Below are positions 9,941-20,744 of a stretch of 64,000 bases of DNA, piece by piece. The notes beneath the pieces are model-generated. The model made no database searches and was not told where the DNA came from. It was given only the letters and a program-made list of their open reading frames with translations. The stretch comes from Ignavibacteriales bacterium (lineage in GTDB: Bacteria; Bacteroidota; Ignavibacteria; Ignavibacteriales; Ignavibacteriaceae). The first letter of the stretch is position 1; each line of letters opens with the position of its first letter. The stretch is from positions 806,001-870,000 of the forward strand of contig JADJHL010000008.1 in NCBI GenBank assembly GCA_016707585.1. Direction: 5' to 3'. The translations under genes were made by a program, and so were the position numbers.

Positions 9941-11511
9941 TTATCTTCTTCTTCCTCCAACCCCAAGTACACCAAGTAAACCACGAGTTATTTCTCTAAC
10001 TAATGTTCTTCCAACTTGTTTTGTTAGAGAACTATCCATCACTTTTTCAACTGTACTTTTTTCTTTTCGCGTTGTACGAGATGTAGTTTTTGGTGCAGGA
10101 TTATAAGTAGGTGGATTGTATGATGAATCTTTTGATACTTGAAGATCAAACTCTCGTGCTGCTTCCAATTTTTTATTTAAGATTTCATATGCACTTTCAC
10201 GATCAACTACTTGATTATATTTTGAAGTTAGTTGTGATGAATTAATTTTATTGTTCAATTCTTCTGTTGTTAAAATATCCATTCTGGATTTTGGTGCACA
10301 GAGCAAAGTTGCTGCAAGCGGAGTTGGAACTCCTTTTTCATTCAAGGCACTTATTGCAGCTTCACCAATTCCAAGTGAAGTTAAAAGTTCATCTGTTTGA
10401 TAAAATTCTGAAATAGGATAATTCTCAGAAGTTAGTTTTATCATTTTTCTATCCTGTGCTGTAAATGCTCTTAGAGCGTGCTGTATTTTCAATCCAAGTT
10501 GACTAAGAACAGCTTGTGGAACATCAGTCGGATTTTGTGTGCAAAAATAAATTCCTACACCTTTGGAGCGAATTAATTTTATTATCGTTTCAATCTGATC
10601 TAACAATGCTTTGCTCGCTTCTTTAAATATAAGATGAGCTTCATCTATTACAATTACTAGTTTTGGTTCAGCTTTATCGCCGAGTTCTGGAAAAGTTGAA
10701 TAAATTTCTGCAAGCAAAGAGAGCATAAATGTTGAAAATAATTTTGGTCTATCCTGCAAATCAATTAATCTTAAAACAGAAATAATTCCGTTTCCATTTT
10801 CATCAACCTTTAAAAGATCTTCAACATCAAAAGATTTTTCTCCAAAAAACTTTTCAGCTCCTTGTTGTTCAAGTTCAACAACTTTTCTTAAAATCGTGCC
10901 GATTGAAGTTGCTGAGATTGATCCGTAATCTTTTTCGATTTCTTTTTTACCTTCAGAGGTACAGTATTGTAAAATCTTTTTAAAATCCTTTAAATCTAAT
11001 AATGGAAGATTGTTGTCATCACAATATTTAAATAAAATAGCAACTAATCCTGACTGAGTATCGTTTAGTTCCAGAATTTTTGAAATTAATATTGGTCCAA
11101 ATTCAGAAACAGTTGCGCGTAATCTTGTTCCTTTTTCATCAGATAAAGTAAAAAACTCTACAGGAAATTTCTTTGCTTGATATGGAAATCCAATTTTAGA
11201 ATGTCTTTCTTCAATTTTTGGATTTGATGAACCTTCAGCTGCAATTCCACTTAAATCACCTTTAATATCCATTAACAAAACAGGAATACTTTTTCGGATA
11301 ATGATTCAGCAAATAATTGAACAGTTTTTGTTTTTCCAGTTCCCGTTGCGCCAGCAATTAAACCGTGCCTGTTAATTGTACTTAATGGAATTTTAACGTG
11401 AAGATTTTGTTGAGCTTCTTTGTTAAATATTGCAGTACCAAGGATAAGTGAATCGCCTTTAAAATTATAACCATCAGTAATTAAAGTTTTAAAGTTTTCT
11501 AAAGTGCTCAT
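9941..11511 (-). CDS. DUF853-type HerA-like ATPase, interrupted by one frameshift
   Basis: Two minus-strand pieces belong to one protein of ~523 residues. The N-terminal 79 residues (11511 to 11272) carry the Walker A motif GLIAGATGTGKTKT and run out of frame after AESLSEK. The rest (to 9941) resumes as IPVLLMDIKGDLSGIA and contains Walker B (LVIVIDEAHLIF) and the HerA-like sensor region (GVGIYFCTQNPTDVP). One missing base in the T5 run at 11290-11294 (A5 on the coding strand) restores a continuous reading. AGGAAA precedes the ATG. The family is a predicted HerA/FtsK-fold ATPase whose substrate is not established. The C terminus is a basic, Arg-rich tail. The frameshift is probably a sequence error but could be a real lesion. 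Confidence 0.85.
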
Positions 11512-11541
11512 TTTATTTCCTGTATCATTATAAAAGTAAAA

Positions 11542-11563
11542 GGGAAGTAACTATATACTTCCC
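11542..11563 (-). terminator. Terminator of the MscS-family gene
   Basis: GGGAAGTA (11542-11549) and TACTTCCC (11556-11563) form an 8-bp stem with a 6-base loop. On the minus strand it is followed by TTTTACTTTTA, 14 bases beyond the stop of the channel gene. Confidence 0.65.
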
Positions 11564-11576
11564 CAAAAAAATATTT

Positions 11577-12389
11577 CTATCTATGATGAACATAAACATC
11601 ACTCTGTGGATATGGAATTGAGATGTTCTCTTCATCAAATTTCTTTTTGATTAACTCAGTTAATCTAAATTTAGTATCTAAAAAGTTAGAAGTTAAAACC
11701 CAGGGACGAACAAAAATATTAACTCCATTATCAGTTAGCTCTCCAACAGCAACAACTGGTACTGGATTTTTTAATACATTTTGTTCTGCAACCAATAAAT
11801 CTTGAATAATCTTTTTGGTTTTATCAATATCATCTTCATAACTAATACTAAAAACTAAATCAATTCTTCTAGTATCTTTTTCAGAATAGTTGATGATATT
11901 GTCATTTATCAATTTTGAATTCGGGATATAAATTACTTTGTTATCAACTGTAACTAGCATAGTATTAAAGATTCCAACCTTTTCAACTGTACCGCTTACT
12001 CCACCGCTTTCAACAAACTGTCCAACTTTTATCTGCCTAAAAATTATTAACATAACGCCGGCAGCAACATTTGAAAGTGAACCTTGAAGTGCGAGACCAA
12101 TGGCCAATCCAGCGGCTCCAAGTGCAGCTATAAATGATGTTGTTTCAATTCCTAATCTTGATACAGCTGCGATAATAACAAATAAGTATAAGATAAATTT
12201 TAATGCACTTGTTAAAAATCCGGCTAAAGTTAAATCAACATTTCGTTTTGTTAAAACTTTTTTAAGGATTTTTGTTAAACGTTTGGAAATCCAGAATCCT
12301 ATAACAAGAATTAAAATTGCTGAAATGATGTGAACACCAAATTCAGTAATGTACTGTTTTAGTTGGGGTAAAATTTCTTTCCATTCCAT
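11577..12389 (-). CDS. MscS-family small-conductance mechanosensitive channel
   Basis: 270 residues, close to the size of E. coli MscS. Three membrane helices lie in the first ~130 residues. The pore helix carries the Gly/Ala-rich pattern AALGAAGLAIGLALQGSLSN, followed by AAGVMLIIFRQIKVGQFVE. The MscS beta domain follows (GGVSGTVEKVGIFNTML ... YIPNSKLINDNIINYS), and then a C-terminal alpha/beta domain. It releases osmolytes from the cytoplasm on hypo-osmotic shock. A separate mscL lies near 23 kb. The DUF3078 gene is directly upstream with a 28-base gap, so the two may share a transcript. Confidence 0.92.
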   Translation of the reverse strand: MEWKEILPQLKQYITEFGVHIISAILILVIGFWISKRLTKILKKVLTKRNVDLTLAGFLTSALKFILYLFVIIAAVSRLGIETTSFIAALGAAGLAIGLALQGSLSNVAAGVMLIIFRQIKVGQFVESGGVSGTVEKVGIFNTMLVTVDNKVIYIPNSKLINDNIINYSEKDTRRIDLVFSISYEDDIDKTKKIIQDLLVAEQNVLKNPVPVVAVGELTDNGVNIFVRPWVLTSNFLDTKFRLTELIKKKFDEENISIPYPQSDVYVHHR

Positions 12390-12417
12390 AAAATTTATCT
12401 TATACTAAAATCAATCA

Positions 12418-13266
12418 TTAAAATATTGAGTAGCTAAATCCTAATTGAAATGCTTCTCTCAACTGGGTTTTGCGTGTTTGTTTTACATCGTGTAAAACAG
12501 TTACTGCAAAGTTTACATTTATATAGTCATTAACTTTTGCAGTGATTATATTATCCCATCTTACATCCCAAACATCAAGCGCATCAAAACGGGTGAACAA
12601 TCTCAAAAATCCGTAATAGTTCATGTTAGGTAAAAATTCATATTTAACTTCTGTAACAGATTCAAGACCAGTTTCAAATTTAAATTTTTCAAGTTCAGCT
12701 GTCTCAGGATCATCAGTATAAGTTGCAGCAAATTGATTAGCAAATGTTTGTTGGAATGCAATTCCTATTCTGGTTGTAATAATTTTACTTTTATCATAAG
12801 TAAAACCTATTGCTTCTGTTAAATAACCAGGATCAAAAAAATCAACAATCTGAAGTGCTGGTTCAACTTTATAATCATAACCTTTTGTAAGCGCACTTCT
12901 AAAAGTTACAGCTACATAAGGATCAACAGCCCAGCCAATATTTCTTGAGCCGACACTTTCAAAATATATATCATTTTCAGTTGTTCTGTAGCCTAAATCC
13001 TGTAAACTTGTTCTGCCATAAATAACACTTAATCTATTTTTCCATTTCCATGGAAAGCTATAATACAATCCGCCAAGATTTGAATATACAGAAAAAGCTA
13101 AAGCATCTGTTCCACCTTGTGCCCAATTGGAAAATGCAGTTTGGCTAAGATTTAAACCAACAACACCACTCATATTCCAACCTTCTTTAAGTAATGAATC
13201 AGGAACATCTTGAGCATAAGTTGAGATAGTTAATATGCTAAAAAGAACCACGAACAATGTTTTCAT
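12418..13266 (-). CDS. DUF3078 family outer membrane protein
   Basis: 282 residues with a signal peptide (1-19, ending YAQ). It carries the DUF3078 signature near the mature N terminus (GVVGLNLSQTAFSNWAQGG), then alternating beta-strand segments ending GFSYSIF with a terminal Phe. This fits a small outer membrane barrel. The function of this family is not established. It is common in Bacteroidota and relatives. It is transcribed divergently from the Wzi-like gene across a 206-base gap. Confidence 0.82.
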   Translation of the reverse strand: MKTLFVVLFSILTISTYAQDVPDSLLKEGWNMSGVVGLNLSQTAFSNWAQGGTDALAFSVYSNLGGLYYSFPWKWKNRLSVIYGRTSLQDLGYRTTENDIYFESVGSRNIGWAVDPYVAVTFRSALTKGYDYKVEPALQIVDFFDPGYLTEAIGFTYDKSKIITTRIGIAFQQTFANQFAATYTDDPETAELEKFKFETGLESVTEVKYEFLPNMNYYGFLRLFTRFDALDVWDVRWDNIITAKVNDYINVNFAVTVLHDVKQTRKTQLREAFQLGFSYSIF

Positions 13267-13472
13267 TTTGCCCTCTATTTTGAATGAATGAAATTAATGT
13301 ATAAGCTAAATAATTGATTAGAAATTAAGTCTGTAATTCTTAAAATCGACTTAACTTTAATTGTAATTTAATTATAATCACTTAAATCTAAAAGTGTTGA
13401 TTTGTATGAACAAACAATAGATATAATTCATAACTAAGATTTATATTAGATTATTAAAAATTGGATTTATTG

Positions 13473-15154
13473 ATGAAAAATTTACTCGGTATTTTTATTC
13501 TTTTTCTCATACTTTCAGATACATTTATTTATTCGCAGGTTGAAACCGTTCCAATCCATAATTCTGTTTATACTTTTTTAAAAGAAATGAAAGTAAAAGG
13601 AATTTTATCGTTCATCAGGGAAGATGATCCAATTTTATCCAGGTTTGAAGTAAAAGATTTATTAACTCAATTAAAGAGTAAAGAAAGTGAATTAAGTTCT
13701 ACTGAGAAAAAGTTTCTGGAAAAATATCAGATTGAATTTTGGGATTCAATGAATCCAGATAATTCAACACAATTATTTAATCCTAAAGAATCATTCTTTT
13801 CTGACCTGGACCAAATGTTTAATGATAAAGTGAAATATCTTTATGCATATAAAGAACCAAATGTTAACACTTATGTTGAATGGCTTGGGCATTTTTATCA
13901 TGGTCAGGATTTTTCTCAGGATAAAGCTGTTAATTCTAATCTTTACGATATTGGATTCAGAATTCGTGGTACATTATTAAATCATCTAGGATATAATTTA
14001 ACCGTTATAAAAGGCGGAGTAAGTGGGGATAAATCCTTTGCTGAAATAATTGAGCCAAGACTTTTAACAAATTTTAAATGGATTGAGAATACTGAAAACA
14101 TTGGCAATTACGATTTTACTTATGGTTATTTAAAATATCATACAGAACCGGTTGAGGATATGCACTTTGCAGTTCAACTCGGAAGAGAAGATTTAACATT
14201 AGGTTATGGCTACGGAAGTAAACTTATTTTATCGGGTGATAATCCTGCAATGGATTTTATCAAGTTTAATTTTGATTATGGAATTGTAAGTTTCACTTCT
14301 TTGCATCTTCAACACCAGGGTATTTTAGTTTTACTCCAGAGGAACGTTACACAAAATATTTTGCACACAATCATTTAAAACTAAAATTTGATAACCTTTT
14401 TGATATTGGGATAGGGGAGACAATGATTTATTCAGGCAGAGGAATAGATATTGGATATTTGACCCCAGTTGGTTTTTATAAATTTGTAGAAATGGAAAAT
14501 CAGGATAGAGATAATGGTAATCTTTATTTTGATCTTCAAACAAAGTTTGTTAAAAATTTAGAATTACAGGCTACGTTTTTACTGGATGAAAATATACTTA
14601 GCAATCTAGGAGATTTAGAAAAATATACAAATAAAACTGCCTACCAGCTTGGTGCTTTCTGGTATAATCCTATTGGAATTTCTGATTTATCATTAATTAT
14701 TGAGTACACAAAAATTCGTCCTTATGTTTATACACATTTTAATATCCAAAATAATTATACTTCTTATGGTGTAAATCTTGGTCATAGAATTGGACCAAAT
14801 GCTGATGAAATTTTACTTCGCTCAAATTACAATTTTAATGAATGGTTAAGAGGATCAGTTGAATATCGTTATCAACGAGAAGGAAATAATTTAATTGCAG
14901 ATGATGGTGCTGTGATAAAAAACGTTGGAGGAGATATTGCACTTACTCATGGTTATGTTATCCAAACAGATAGAGCATTTTTTCTTGATGGTGAAAGAGT
15001 TAGTACAAATTTCTTTTCAGTTGGATTTAGAATCGAACCACTAAGAGATTACATTTTTGATATTTCATATAATTATTCTCAGCAAAAAAACCTGGCAAAG
15101 AACTTTACGGACAAATTAAATTACGCTCTCTTTAAATTTACCCTGGAATATTAA
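13473..15154 (+). CDS. Capsule assembly Wzi-family-like outer membrane protein, interrupted by one frameshift
   Basis: The span encodes one ~560-residue protein in two frames. The first frame starts at the ATG at 13473 (MKNLLGIFILFLIL, signal peptide ending YSQ) and reads sensibly to about 14306 (GIVSFTSLH). The other frame then continues STPGYFSFTPEERYTKYF and runs to 15154. One missing base near 14307 joins them. The whole alternates short beta strands (LGYNLTVIKGGVSGD; EDMHFAVQLGREDLTLGYG; YNFNEWLRGSVEYRYQREG) and ends FKFTLEY, as in barrels annotated as Wzi-like, which help attach or assemble surface polysaccharide. A TATAAT at 13422-13427 lies ~46 bases upstream. The assignment to Wzi is by pattern only. 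Confidence 0.7.
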
Positions 15155-15631
15155 ACACATATAAAAATTCAGACGATAGTAATATTTGAAAAAATCTGTT
15201 GTTAATTTTTTTTCCCCTGATTTAATGGCAGTAAAAATTCTTATAAGATTTGATCTCAAATACAGAGTCAAAAAGCTAAATCACCTAATCCAGTAGTTCT
15301 CAACCTAATATTGCCATTGAAACAAATGAGTTCATTCTCTAACTGCAAAAAGGAAACTCAAACATACGTTTTTGAATTATTGCAAGATATTATTGATTAC
15401 AAAAACTTTCCAATAGAATCTGTTGCCAAATACAAACTAACCCTCAAAAATGAAAGAGAAAAAATTGTCATTCCTGATTCTGAGAAGAAAAAATATTATA
15501 CAACAATTAGGGATTGAAAATATTAAGAAAAATAGAACATTTCTTAATCTTTAACTATTGCGCATTATAAAACTTTGGAACGTTGTTTGCTAAAAATTGA
15601 AAGCAAATAAATAATTCATTGAGGATAGTTT
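15155..15631. other. 477-base intergenic stretch before the multiheme cytochrome gene
   Basis: AT-rich. It holds only the short doubtful reading frame at 15311-15517 listed separately. No clear terminator stem follows the upstream gene, and no recognisable promoter motif could be assigned with confidence. The real ribosome site for the next gene is GAGGATA just ahead of 15632. Confidence 0.5.
15311..15517 (+). CDS. Doubtful short ORF, hypothetical 68-residue protein
   Basis: An open frame of 68 residues rich in Lys and Glu, with no recognisable domain and no clear Shine-Dalgarno sequence. An internal Met at 15326 is an alternative start. It lies alone in an otherwise empty intergenic region. 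It may be a real small gene, the remnant of a larger decayed gene, or chance. Codon use looks compatible with coding, but I cannot show it is translated. Confidence 0.25.
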   Translation: MPLKQMSSFSNCKKETQTYVFELLQDIIDYKNFPIESVAKYKLTLKNEREKIVIPDSEKKKYYTTIRD

Positions 15632-17632
15632 ATGAAAAAATCAATACTTGTTTTCTTTTTCTTCTTCACTGTTGGAACAATGTTAAGCTTTGCTCAAACA
15701 GTTACAGTAAAAACCTATGGTGTTGCACCATATGATGTTACCGTTGATACAATCGACCATTACTTTGATAGACCATATAATGGGTTAAAGAATGTTGGAA
15801 TTAACACTAAAGTTTATTTAAAAGCTAAATCTACTTTAAACCTATCTGATGCAAACTGGACATTCACACAAGTTCCATCAGGTTCTGCCGTTACTTTTGG
15901 TACAGCAAAAGATTTAGATACATCAAATCAGTTAATCACTTTTATTCCTGATGTTTTAGGTACATATAAAGTTAAGTTTACTTCAAAAGGTAAAACTGTT
16001 GAAATGACATTTAATGCTGCTGTTTATTGGGGAGTAGAGGGTGGCCCGGTTTCTTGTAAAACCTGTCATCAAAATACAATAAATGAGATACCTGATATTT
16101 ATAATGCATGGGTTAATACAAACCATGCTATTGATACTAAAAAAGCTTTTAATGGTGAGCTTAGCAGCCATTTTCAGCAATTTTGTTTGGAATGTCACTC
16201 AACTGGATACGATCCTGATGCTGATAATGATGGTTTTGACGATTTTACATTTGTATTTCCAACTGTATTACAACCAGGAATGTATGATTCATTAATGGTG
16301 CAATATCCAGATGCAATGGCTAGAGCTAATGTTCAATGCGAAGCTTGCCACGGACCTGGAAGTGGTCACTTAAGCCAAATAGATGATGCAAAAGTTGATG
16401 TTTCTCTATCTTCAGATGTATGCGCATATTGCCACAAAGAAGGATCACATCACAATATTCCATTACAATGGGATGAATCAGTACATGCTGCAGAAACACA
16501 TTTGTATTCTGGTGCAAGTAGATATTCTTGTACTCCTTGCCATAACGGCCAAGGATTTGTTGATTTTGTAAATGGTGATCCACAATCAGTAGCGGTTAAT
16601 ATTGCAGTTACCTGCGCTACTTGCCACGATCCACACAATGCAACAAATTTACATCAAGTTAGAACAACTTCAGCCACATTAAAGAATGGTGAAGTTATAT
16701 CAGATGCTGGTTTAGGTGGATTATGTATTAATTGCCATCAATCCAGAAGTGATGCAGTTCCTTTTGTAGAAAATTATTTAGCATCATTAAATTCACGTTT
16801 TGGTCCTCATCACGGTCCACAAGGTGATATGTTAATTGGTACAAATGCATATACCTGGGGACAAACATTAGAACAATCTCCACACTTTGCTGCAATTGAA
16901 AACGCTTGCGTTGGTTGCCATATGCACGAAAATGAAAACCCATTAAATCCAGAAACCAGTGTTGGTGGACATACATTTAGTATGGTTAACGGTTTAGGTG
17001 AAGATAATGTTGAAGCTTGTGAAAATTGTCATGGAAATGTTGGAGCTGAATTCTCAGATAAAAAATTATATATAAATGGTAGCGCAGATCTTGATAAGAA
17101 TGGTGTAGCTGAAGGTTTACAACATGAAATCGAAGGTTTAATGCAACAATTGGCAATATTATTACCTCCAGCAAATGATCCAGCTATCGCAGTTATTGAT
17201 AGCAACTGGACATTAGATCAAGCTGGTGCGTTATACAATTACAGACAAATTGAAGAAGATAGAAGTGAAGGTATGCACAATCCTCGCTTTACAGTAAGTC
17301 TTCTTTATCTATCAATTGGTAAATTAGGTGGTGTTGTTGATGTTAATGATTTGAATTTTGATGTTCCAACTCAATATACATTATCAAATAACTATCCTAA
17401 TCCATTTAACCCAACAACAACAATTAGCTTTACTTTACCTGAACAAGCAAAAGTAAAAGTTACAATTTATGATGCTCTCGGAAATCAACTTGAAGTGATT
17501 ACAGATGATGTTAAGAGTGCAGGTACACATAATGTTAAATGGAATGCAACAAATTATGCTTCAGGAATTTATTTCTACAAATTAGAAGCAAATAATTTTG
17601 TTCAGACTCGTAAAATGATCCTTATGAAATAA
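15632..17632 (+). CDS. Secreted nonaheme cytochrome c with T9SS sorting domain
   Basis: 666 residues. A GAGGAT site precedes the ATG, and a signal peptide spans 1-22 (ends SFAQ). After a beta-rich N-terminal region there are nine CxxCH heme c sites, in order CKTCH, CLECH, CEACH, CAYCH, CTPCH, CATCH, CINCH, CVGCH, CENCH. Several His-rich stretches could supply distal ligands (HHNIP, HGPGSGH, FGPHHGPQGD). The pattern resembles cytochrome c-554/NrfA-type multiheme folds. The C-terminal ~90 residues carry NYPNPFNPTTTISF and end KMILMK, the type IX sorting domain. The hemes are attached in the periplasm and the protein is then presumably displayed outside, which suits extracellular or inter-protein electron transfer. 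The acceptor is unknown. Confidence 0.9.
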   Translation: MKKSILVFFFFFTVGTMLSFAQTVTVKTYGVAPYDVTVDTIDHYFDRPYNGLKNVGINTKVYLKAKSTLNLSDANWTFTQVPSGSAVTFGTAKDLDTSNQLITFIPDVLGTYKVKFTSKGKTVEMTFNAAVYWGVEGGPVSCKTCHQNTINEIPDIYNAWVNTNHAIDTKKAFNGELSSHFQQFCLECHSTGYDPDADNDGFDDFTFVFPTVLQPGMYDSLMVQYPDAMARANVQCEACHGPGSGHLSQIDDAKVDVSLSSDVCAYCHKEGSHHNIPLQWDESVHAAETHLYSGASRYSCTPCHNGQGFVDFVNGDPQSVAVNIAVTCATCHDPHNATNLHQVRTTSATLKNGEVISDAGLGGLCINCHQSRSDAVPFVENYLASLNSRFGPHHGPQGDMLIGTNAYTWGQTLEQSPHFAAIENACVGCHMHENENPLNPETSVGGHTFSMVNGLGEDNVEACENCHGNVGAEFSDKKLYINGSADLDKNGVAEGLQHEIEGLMQQLAILLPPANDPAIAVIDSNWTLDQAGALYNYRQIEEDRSEGMHNPRFTVSLLYLSIGKLGGVVDVNDLNFDVPTQYTLSNNYPNPFNPTTTISFTLPEQAKVKVTIYDALGNQLEVITDDVKSAGTHNVKWNATNYASGIYFYKLEANNFVQTRKMILMK

Positions 17633-17639
17633 TTTATTG

Positions 17640-17663
17640 TTTAGTTAGTTAGTAGTTAGTTAG
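17640..17663 (+). repeat. TTAG tandem tract ahead of terminator
   Basis: About five near-perfect TTAG units (TTTAGTTAGTTAGTAGTTAG and following bases) lie immediately after the cytochrome stop codon. It is a low-complexity tract with no assigned function. Confidence 0.5.
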
Positions 17664-17666
17664 AAA

Positions 17667-17693
17667 CAAAAGCCCGATGTTTTCGGGCTTTTG
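17667..17693 (+). terminator. Rho-independent terminator of the cytochrome gene
   Basis: CAAAAGCCCGA (17667-17677) pairs perfectly with TCGGGCTTTTG (17683-17693) around loop TGTTT. The U-rich 3' arm forms the release tract. Confidence 0.85.
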
Positions 17694-17820
17694 TAATTTA
17701 AACCTTTTGTGTGATTTAGCATTTAACCTAAAATTACTGCACAATTTCTTTTATAAAAGTTTACTTTAACTGTAATATATTTAGGTATATAATTTTGAAA
17801 TTATTTTATGGAGCATAATA

Positions 17821-20631
17821 ATGATCTCTAATTCATTAATTAAATCAGTATTTATAGTAGCACTTATAGCTATAACAAATATCTATCCTCAAAGTAATCT
17901 TAAATTAGATTACGAAAAATATCTTTTATCAAATGGACTTCAAGTAATTTTACATCAGGATAAATCGGATCCGATAGTTGCTGTATCTATTCAATATCAT
18001 ATTTTGAAGTAATAGAGAAAAACCTGGTAAAACAGGATTCGCACATCTATTTGAACATATAATGTTTCAGGAATCACAAAATGTTGCGCAAGATCAGTTC
18101 TTTAAATTAATCCAGGGAAATGGTGGAACACTAAACGGCGGAACCTGGCAGGATGGAACTGTTTATTATGAAATCGTACCAAATAGTGCTCTGGAATTAG
18201 CACTCTGGTTAGAAGCCGATAGAATGGGATTTATGCTTCCAACAGTTACGTATGATGCTTTTCTAAATCAACAAAATGTAGTTCAGAATGAAAAAAGACA
18301 GAACTATGATAATCAACCTTATGGGCAGTCAAGTTATGTTATTGGTAAATTACTTTATCCTGAAGGGCATCCATATAACTGGACAACGATTGGAGCACTT
18401 GAAGATTTACAAAATGCTACTTTAAAAGATGTTCACGATTTTTACACAAAATGGTATGGACCAAACAATGCTACATTAGTAGTTGCTGGTGATTTTGAAA
18501 CTGATGAAGTAAAAGAATGGATAGAAAAATATTTTGGTGAGATTAATTCATCAGCACCAATTGAGCCGCTAAACATAAATCGTGTTAAACTTGATAATTT
18601 TGTGCGAGCTTCTTATGAAGATAACTTTGCTCAATCACCCGAGCTTACAATGTTATTCCCAACAGTTGAACAATTTACAAAGGAAAGTTACGCTTTAGAT
18701 GTTTTAGCAGATTTAATTGGCCAGGGTAAAAAATCTTCTCTTTATAAAATAATTGTTGAGGATAAAAAACTTGCGCCATCAGTTTCAACTTTTAATAATA
18801 GTAGTGAAGTAACCGGTGATTTCAGGATTCGTGTTCGTACTTTTCCCGATAAAAATTTGACTGAAGTAGAAAAGGCAATTAAAGAATCATTTGCAAAATT
18901 TGAAAAGGATGGGTTTACGGAAAAAGATCTAGCAAGAACAAAAGCAGGTATTGAAACTGGTTTTTATAATGGAATTTCAAGCATACTTGGCAAATCACGC
19001 CAGCTTGCAAGTTATAATATATTTGCTGGTTCGCCGGATTATTTAAATACAGATTTAAATAATATTCTTTCAGTTACATCAGAAGATGTTTGGAAAGTAT
19101 ATAATGATTTTATCAAAAATCAGAAATACGTTTTAATTAGTTTTGTACCAAAAGGTAAATTAGAACTAGCCGCAGAAAATTCATCTGTGTTTACAATTCC
19201 TGGTGATAATATCAAATCTTATTCAGAAGAAGAAAAGTTAGCCATTAAAAATTATCCTGAAAATTTAATAAAAGCAGAGAATTTCACATCAAAGTTTGAT
19301 CGTTCTAATATGCCTGTAAATGGGCCTGATCCATTGCTTAAGGAACAAAATATTTGGGATGATGAATTATCAAATGGAATAAAAGTACTTGGGATTGAGC
19401 ACAATGAATTACCATTAGTTGATTTCCAAATATCCATAAAAGGCGGTTTACTTTTAGATGATATTAATAAAATTGGTTCAGCCAATCTTGTAAGTAGAAT
19501 GTTAATGCAAGGGACAAAAAATAAAACTCCGCTTGAACTTGAACAGGCAATTGAAGATTTGGGTTCAAGAATATCAGTATCCACTTCTGATGATGCAATT
19601 ATGATTCGTGCAAATTGTTTATCCACAAAATTTGTTGAAACATTTAATCTTGTTGAAGAAATATTATTTGAACCAAGATGGGATGAAAAAGAGTTTGATA
19701 GACTTAAGAATGAAACAATCGAATCTATAAAAAGAACAAAAACTTCTGCAAGTACAACAGCTTCATTGGTTTTTTCAAAGCTAATTTATGGTGATGATAA
19801 TTTGCTTTCAAAAAATACTTCTGGAACTGAACAATCAGTTACATCAATTAAATTAGATGATTTGAAAAACTATTATGCAAAGGATTTGCATCAAAAAATG
19901 CAAATATTACTATTGCCGGTAATGTTAGTGAAGATGATGCGATGGAAGTTTTTAAAGGATTGGAATCTAAATGGAAACAAAGTGAAGTTACAGTTAACAT
20001 ACCAAACTCCTTTAATAACATAAATTCCACTAAATGTTATTTTGTAGATTTCCCAGGAGCAAAACAATCAGAAATAAGAATTGGTGCACCTGGTTTATCG
20101 TTTATCGATCCTGATTTTTTTAAAGCAACAGTTATGAATTATAAACTTGGTGGAAGCTTTAATGGAATTGTAAATCTTATTCTTAGAGAAGAAAAAGGTT
20201 TTACTTATGGAGCCAGAACTGGTTTTACCGGGTCAGAGTATCCTGGATATTTCTTTGCTTCATCTGGAGTTCAATCTAACGCAACTCTTGAATCAGTAGA
20301 AATATTTAGAGATGAAATTGCAAAGTATAGAAATGGAATTTCTGCTGAAGATTTAAAGTTTACTAAAGATGCTTTAATAAAATCAAACGCACTTAGATTT
20401 GAAACGATAGGTGCTTTGAGAGGAATGCTTGCGCAAATCGCAAGGTACAATTTATCATATGATTTTATAAAAGATCAGGAGAAACAAATTTCAGATATGA
20501 CTATTGATGAACACAAAACACTTGCACAAAAATATATTCATCCTGATAAAATGATTTATTTAATTGTTGGGGATAAAGCTACACAAATGGGAAATTTAAA
20601 AATTTGGGATTTGGTGAACCAATTTTATTAG
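17821..20631 (+). CDS. M16 (insulinase/pitrilysin) family zinc metallopeptidase, interrupted by two frameshifts
   Basis: Three pieces make one ~936-residue exported peptidase. Piece 1 (17821-18012, GGAG before the ATG) has a signal peptide and the M16 start (YLLSNGLQVILHQDKSDP). Piece 2 carries the zinc motif HLFEH at 18044-18058, upstream of its first Met, and the downstream Glu region (VVQNEKRQNY). It runs to about 19892. Piece 3 resumes as NANITIAGNVSEDDAMEVF and ends at 20631. The shifts lie near 18003-18010 (+1 or -2) and at the A6 run 19893-19898 (one base missing), so the net frame is restored. Two M16 repeats are present, an active N-terminal half and a probably inactive C-terminal half, as in tandem M16B enzymes. 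The likely role is peptide degradation in the cell envelope. Confidence 0.88.
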
Positions 20632-20744
20632 ATAAAGATGGAAATGTAATATCAAATTAAGTGAATCCTAATTTGTATTAAAGACATCAAACTCAAAGAT
20701 TTATTAAATGTTTATTTAATCTTTCAGAATATTAAGGAAATTAA

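Noticed and set aside
19893..19898. Programmed -1 frameshifting at the A6 run of the M16 gene and the A5 run of the HerA-like ATPase gene
   Set aside because: The runs look slippery, but no downstream pseudoknot or stem is apparent, and unrelated genes break in the same manner. A sequence error is simpler.
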